A stretch of DNA of 38,800 bases from a virus: IMG/VR virus record IMGVR_UViG_3300021061_000035, positions 1 through 38,800 of that record. One strand, 5' to 3'. Below the pieces are notes generated by a model. That model saw nothing but the letters and a program-made list of their open reading frames with translations, made no database searches and was not told the DNA's origin. The first letter of the stretch is position 1. Each line of letters starts with the position of its first letter. The position numbers and the translations under genes are program-made. Of this stretch, positions 35,226 to 38,800 are shown piece after piece.

Positions 35226-35245
35226 ACTTTAAAGGAGAAATCAAA

Positions 35246-35674
35246 ATGAGCGTCGAAATCGCGGTTAAATCGGAACACTTGAGAGCAATAAAGGCAGAGA
35301 TCGAAAAACTGGAGTCTGACAAATCCAAGATCCTGGATTGGGTCAGAGGTAAGGAAAGAGAAGCGGATGAGCTGAACCAGAAAGCTGACAAAATTCGGGA
35401 AGGATTGATCGAAGACTCGAAGAAAGTCGAAGCCAAGAAAAAGGATCTCGAAAAAATCATCGTCACGATTGCCGGACGAGAAAACAACGTCTCGCAAGCT
35501 GAAAAGACATTGGCAACTAAAACTGCCGGTCTTGAAGAACGCGAACGGCTTTTATCCATCCAAAACAAAGCTCTGATTGAAAAAGAAGAAGCCTTGAGAA
35601 CTCGCGAAATCGAGATTGATAAGCGCGAAGCTTTCATCAAGAACATTTTTGATGGAATCGAGGCCCTTAAATGA
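35246..35674 (+). CDS. Long coiled-coil protein
   Basis: This 142-aa protein is almost wholly coiled coil (LRAIKAEIEKLESDKSKI through EREIDKREAF), with many Lys and Glu and no Cys. A strong SD (AAAGGAG) lies before ATG. As first gene of the appendage module it may act as fibre shaft, adaptor or assembly chaperone. It overlaps the next gene by ATGA. Confidence 0.65.
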   Translation: MSVEIAVKSEHLRAIKAEIEKLESDKSKILDWVRGKEREADELNQKADKIREGLIEDSKKVEAKKKDLEKIIVTIAGRENNVSQAEKTLATKTAGLEERERLLSIQNKALIEKEEALRTREIEIDKREAFIKNIFDGIEALK

Positions 35675-36033
35675 TTGGGGCTTCTAGAACTGATTTTTTT
35701 TACGGCGAGCTTCCTGAGTACGTGAAGTTTGCAGTGATTGATTCGGCGTCTTCTGGAAACAACGAGATTATTGCTGCTAAGACAGGTACTAAGTTTCGGG
35801 TTTTGTCTTATGCGCTCGTATCCGCAGGAAGTGTGAACACTAGATTCGAGTCATCTGCAGATGGTACGGCTTTGACTGGACAAATGAATTTCGTTGCGAA
35901 CACAGGCATTTGCTGTAGCCACAACCCGCTTGGATGGTTTGAAACTAAAAAAGGCGAGTCTCTTAATTTAGAACTATCGGCAGCTGTCTCTGTGGATGGA
36001 CATTTAACCTACATCGAAGTTAATGATGAGTAA
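35671..36033 (+). CDS. Beta-rich virion protein
   Basis: This 120-aa protein has a pattern frequent in phage tail regions: AAKTGTKFRVLSYALVSAG, then ALTGQM, then WFETKKGESLNLELSAA and VDGHLTYIEV. The strands suggest a jelly-roll-like head-fibre or tail-tip domain. It is coupled by ATGA to the coiled-coil protein and precedes three appendage paralogues. Confidence 0.7.
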   Translation: MIGASRTDFFYGELPEYVKFAVIDSASSGNNEIIAAKTGTKFRVLSYALVSAGSVNTRFESSADGTALTGQMNFVANTGICCSHNPLGWFETKKGESLNLELSAAVSVDGHLTYIEVNDE

Positions 36034-36044
36034 AGATTGATTAA

Positions 36045-36830
36045 ATGGCTTTAACATCCATCAACTCTTTTATTAATCGGGCATCTGCTGGTTACACCCA
36101 AACCTTCCTTTTATGGGAAGAACGGCAAACGGCTAAACAAAACTTGTTCGCCACAATTTCCCCGGCCCTAGAGTACATTACATCTATTACCCTTCCGGCC
36201 CTACCAACCGGAGTAACTTCCTACATCCCTTTACACGCGACTTGGTTTTCAGGAAACGTCAGAACCCCGTTTTTTGCCAAGATGATCCATTTTGGGACGA
36301 TCGATATATCCGGTGCATCAGGAACTTGGACTGGAACTGGCAACACAATGGGAACCAGAACGGAACTTGGTGTTTCAAATAACGTATACGGGCCTCTAAT
36401 TGGAATCGTTAAGACTGCTTTAAACTCAGCACCTGGAAGCTTAAACGTAACCTATGTCGATGACGCTGGAAATGCAGCCGAAGCTGCGCCGGCTATAGCC
36501 TTGACAGCTTCTTCCGCGGTTAAATCGGCTGGATTGGTACGCTTAAACCGAACTGGAAACACAGGTGATCGAGGTGTCAGGTCCGTATCTACCGTTACAA
36601 GAACTTCTGGAACAACTCCAACCGGAGAAGTTGATCTTTACGGGCTTATTCCAATCGTCGGATTCGATAACGTCGGAACTGGAGTAGGCGGATTTGTTTC
36701 TTGCTTAACAACTAATTTTCATCCAATTCGTTTAACTGCGGGGGATGTCATCGGTGTTTTTTCTTACGGAACTACAACGCTAGCAGCTCAAGCAGGCCTT
36801 GGGCATTTCACAATTATAGGAGAAGACTAA
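36045..36830 (+). CDS. Tail-appendage protein, paralogue 1
   Basis: This 261-aa protein shares its C-terminal half with the genes at 37069 and 37860: a TYVDDAGNAAEAAP-type strand, then GDRGVRSVSTVTRTSGTTPTGEVDLYGLIPI, then a GDVIGVFSYG close. It is Gly/Thr-rich with no Cys cluster or signal. Tandem copies suggest an appendage built from related subunits. AT-rich spacing and no clear SD precede ATG. Confidence 0.65.
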   Translation: MALTSINSFINRASAGYTQTFLLWEERQTAKQNLFATISPALEYITSITLPALPTGVTSYIPLHATWFSGNVRTPFFAKMIHFGTIDISGASGTWTGTGNTMGTRTELGVSNNVYGPLIGIVKTALNSAPGSLNVTYVDDAGNAAEAAPAIALTASSAVKSAGLVRLNRTGNTGDRGVRSVSTVTRTSGTTPTGEVDLYGLIPIVGFDNVGTGVGGFVSCLTTNFHPIRLTAGDVIGVFSYGTTTLAAQAGLGHFTIIGED

Positions 36831-37069
36831 TGGCAAACATTAAAGCATTTCAAGGTTTTACAAGGGAAGTTCAGCCTAACGGTGAAGTGAAGTTTACTGT
36901 AACTGTCCAAGGTAAGGATTATGTCCAGCAGTTTATGGTCACTCCTCCTTCGATTGTTGTTTTTGATCCAGTTACTCAAAACATTGTGCAGATTCCAACA
37001 GCTTCTGGTTATGACGTAAGTAGCGGGTCGTTACTCCTTGAAATGAACTCGCAGGATAATCCAGTCTAA
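36830..37069 (+). CDS. Small beta-rich appendage protein
   Basis: This 79-aa protein is beta-rich (VKFTVTVQGKDYVQQFMV) and starts on the last base of the previous stop and ends on the first base of the next start. It separates paralogues 1 and 2 and is not related to them. A connector or assembly role is likely from its position. Confidence 0.6.
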   Translation: MANIKAFQGFTREVQPNGEVKFTVTVQGKDYVQQFMVTPPSIVVFDPVTQNIVQIPTASGYDVSSGSLLLEMNSQDNPV

Positions 37070-37860
37070 TGGGAAACGGCGCTCGGTCAGTTGACGATCA
37101 ATTAAGTTACGCATCAACCTATACGCCATTTGCTCGAAAATTTAATTTGAATTTTCCAGGCTCAACAGCGGCGGCAGCAGCAAGTGGGTATATCACCACA
37201 GCCAGAGCTTGTGAAACACTTGTTGTTCCGAGTATGAATGCAGCTTTGTCCGGGGCTTACATGTTTACTTTTTGGGCAAATGGTTACACCCAGTTATCAA
37301 ACATTCATCCATGTCTTGAGGTGGATCTAGGCACGTTAACTGTTGTCGGTAACTCATTCTCAGGATCAGCGTCAATGCCATCTCGCGTGTTTTTTGGAGC
37401 CGGGACGGATGCAATTACAATAGCTTCTTCTTTTGTTGTGATCACTTGTGAAACCACATCAGCTGGCCATTCTGGAGGCGCAACCCTTACAACCACTTAT
37501 ACAAACCAGGCTGGAACAGGAGGCAGAACCGCGACGATCACCATGCCAGCCGCCGCAATTACAAACTCAACTGTTTTCAATTTAACTCCATACTTCCAAG
37601 GCACAGATACTGGCGTAAGAACGGTAACAAATATGAGTGTGACATCCGGGACAGCTGGCGTCTTTAAATGTAAAGGACTAATTCCGCTTAGCGGAACGTA
37701 CAGCGGAGCAGGAACCGGGCATTCATCTACTCCGCCAATTTTCAGTATGCCAAATAGGATTCCTAAGCTTCAAACAGGTGATGTGATTGGATTTTACCGA
37801 ACTGGCGAAACAGCTAACCGAGACATTTTGTGTAATGTGATTTTAGGAGCAGATGATTAA
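37069..37860 (+). CDS. Tail-appendage protein, paralogue 2
   Basis: This 263-aa protein is related in its second half to the genes at 36045 and 37860: LTTTYTNQAGTGGRTATITM, then DTGVRTVTNMSV, then KCKGLIPLSG and GDVIGFYRTG. The N-terminal third differs and contains a few Cys (about residues 48 and 83). It begins on the last base of the preceding stop and overlaps the next start by one base. Confidence 0.65.
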   Translation: MGNGARSVDDQLSYASTYTPFARKFNLNFPGSTAAAAASGYITTARACETLVVPSMNAALSGAYMFTFWANGYTQLSNIHPCLEVDLGTLTVVGNSFSGSASMPSRVFFGAGTDAITIASSFVVITCETTSAGHSGGATLTTTYTNQAGTGGRTATITMPAAAITNSTVFNLTPYFQGTDTGVRTVTNMSVTSGTAGVFKCKGLIPLSGTYSGAGTGHSSTPPIFSMPNRIPKLQTGDVIGFYRTGETANRDILCNVILGADD

Positions 37861-38702
37861 TGGCTATCGCTGATAAACAGACAGCTTTTCAAAGACTCGC
37901 TCAAGGTAACGGATTTGAATCCTGGATGTATTCGGTTGCATCCGGTACAACAACCGCCGCGAATGCCGGATGCGGGTTTATCTCGGGGTCTTTGCAATTC
38001 TTAATCAATACCACAAGGCAGGGTTTTAGAGTCAACACCTCTGTCAATCAACGGATTGTCGGGGCGCAGCTTGGAATAACTGCCGCAACTCAAGGGTTTC
38101 TTGGCTGGCTCTATCATTTTGGGGACTGTGTTATTACGGCAACCGGCGATCAGTTTACTCGTGACGCTGGATGGACCGGACCGATTACTAGAACGGTGAT
38201 GGGTCAAGCGACACAACCGATTGATCTATGGCCTCTTTTATATGTCCAGACCACCACAGCTACAACCGCAGCAGTTCTTCAGCTTTCAAACGTAGCTGGA
38301 ACAAGCGGATACGTTGACCAAGACGGAAATACCGTGGTGGGCGCTAAAACGATGACGCTTCCTAGCGTCTCTACAGTCGCACAATCAACTTATGTCTGGA
38401 GACTAGAAGACGATGACCGAGCTGTCAGAGACATTATTTCTGTGAAGGTGAACACCGCAACTGCATCAGGAGGTCCGGTTAAAGTTTACGGTTTCGAACC
38501 CATTCTTTATCTCGGATCCATTGGAGCTGGTTTCAGCGTAAACCACGATTCTTTGATCTCGAATGTTGGGGTTGATCGTGCTTATCCAGGTAGTCCGACG
38601 ACCGGAAGTTTCACAACCGCCGCTGAGCTTGCTATTTACCGTCCTTTTGTTAACGGATCTTGCACTCCAAGCGGACGAATTTGGGGAGTTACAGAATCGT
38701 GA
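37860..38702 (+). CDS. Tail-appendage protein, paralogue 3
   Basis: This 280-aa protein has the same C-terminal plan as its two upstream relatives (YVDQDGNTVVGAKTMTLPSV, then DRAVRDIISVKV, then KVYGFEPILYLGSIG). Its N-terminal part is distinct and Trp/Gly-rich (GFLGWLYHFGD). The stop at 38702 is equivalent to position 37, so the gene order continues at the left end of the window. Confidence 0.65.
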   Translation: MAIADKQTAFQRLAQGNGFESWMYSVASGTTTAANAGCGFISGSLQFLINTTRQGFRVNTSVNQRIVGAQLGITAATQGFLGWLYHFGDCVITATGDQFTRDAGWTGPITRTVMGQATQPIDLWPLLYVQTTTATTAAVLQLSNVAGTSGYVDQDGNTVVGAKTMTLPSVSTVAQSTYVWRLEDDDRAVRDIISVKVNTATASGGPVKVYGFEPILYLGSIGAGFSVNHDSLISNVGVDRAYPGSPTTGSFTTAAELAIYRPFVNGSCTPSGRIWGVTES

Positions 38703-38800
38703 TTTCTAATAATTATGTGAATTTCATTTCAAATGACGGTCCGGGAATGATGATGACGATAGCTCCAACGGATTCTACATATTACAAGATTCCATTTGAA
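38675..38800. repeat. Terminal direct repeat, right copy
   Basis: These bases equal 10-135. The repeat spans the end of the third appendage paralogue and the start of the next small gene, so after circularisation the reading frames join without a break. Confidence 0.9.

Noticed and set aside
1-38800. CRISPR arrays, insertion sequences and diversity-generating retroelements
   Set aside because: No regularly spaced repeats, transposase-type frames or reverse transcriptase motifs were seen on either strand.

Overview
The window is one nearly complete genome of a tailed, temperate double-stranded DNA phage of the short-tailed (podovirus-like) type. Its first and last bases repeat: positions 10-135 are identical to 38675-38800, so the molecule closes into a circle of about 38,665 bp. 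Virion genes include a large terminase, portal, scaffold, capsid, a gp4-like connector, a tail-nozzle-like protein and long Gln/Arg-rich ejection-type proteins. No tape-measure or contractile-tail genes are visible. Good AGGAG Shine-Dalgarno sites, an O-antigen ligase-like protein and several Sec signal peptides suggest a Gram-negative, LPS-bearing host. The host cannot be named from the sequence.

Layout. (1) 1-2454: end of the tail module, then small coiled-coil and membrane proteins, a holin-like protein, a phospholipase A2-like protein, a zinc-ribbon protein and a metallophosphoesterase. (2) 2455-4310: lysogeny module, with two ribbon-helix-helix regulators that share an operator core, a tyrosine integrase, and an attP carrying the 3' half of a tRNA-Arg(CCU)-like gene followed by a terminator. 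(3) 4399-9122: exported SleB-type wall hydrolase, PD-(D/E)XK nuclease, possible OB-fold protein, winged-helix-type replication protein and HNH nuclease. (4) 9115-15171: many small accessory genes (zinc ribbons, YopX, HNH endonuclease), a strongly structured non-coding RNA of about 500 nt followed by two tRNA-like elements, and at least one minus-strand gene. The block ends in a 14-bp-stem palindrome and a strong terminator. (5) 15175-22852: tiny membrane proteins, terminase, portal, scaffold, capsid and a capsid-adjacent protein with a signal peptide. (6) 22898-34899: connector, O-antigen ligase-like protein, four more proteins with signal peptides (fibre-like, LamG lectin, fibre-like and small), tail nozzle, a YkgJ-type cysteine-cluster protein and three ejection-type proteins. 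(7) 32650-35131, minus strand: three small membrane or secreted proteins in gaps of the virion operon. (8) 35246-38702: coiled-coil protein, beta-rich virion protein and three tandem paralogous appendage proteins, running on across the circle junction.

Most genes are on the plus strand and translationally coupled through ATGA or GTGA overlaps. The rarer minus-strand genes encode small membrane or secreted proteins and one small basic protein, which fits accessory functions expressed independently, possibly from the prophage. The observations most worth following are the large structured RNA next to tRNA-like elements, the export-signal cassette (with an O-antigen ligase) inside the virion operon, and the RHH/operator circuit beside attP.
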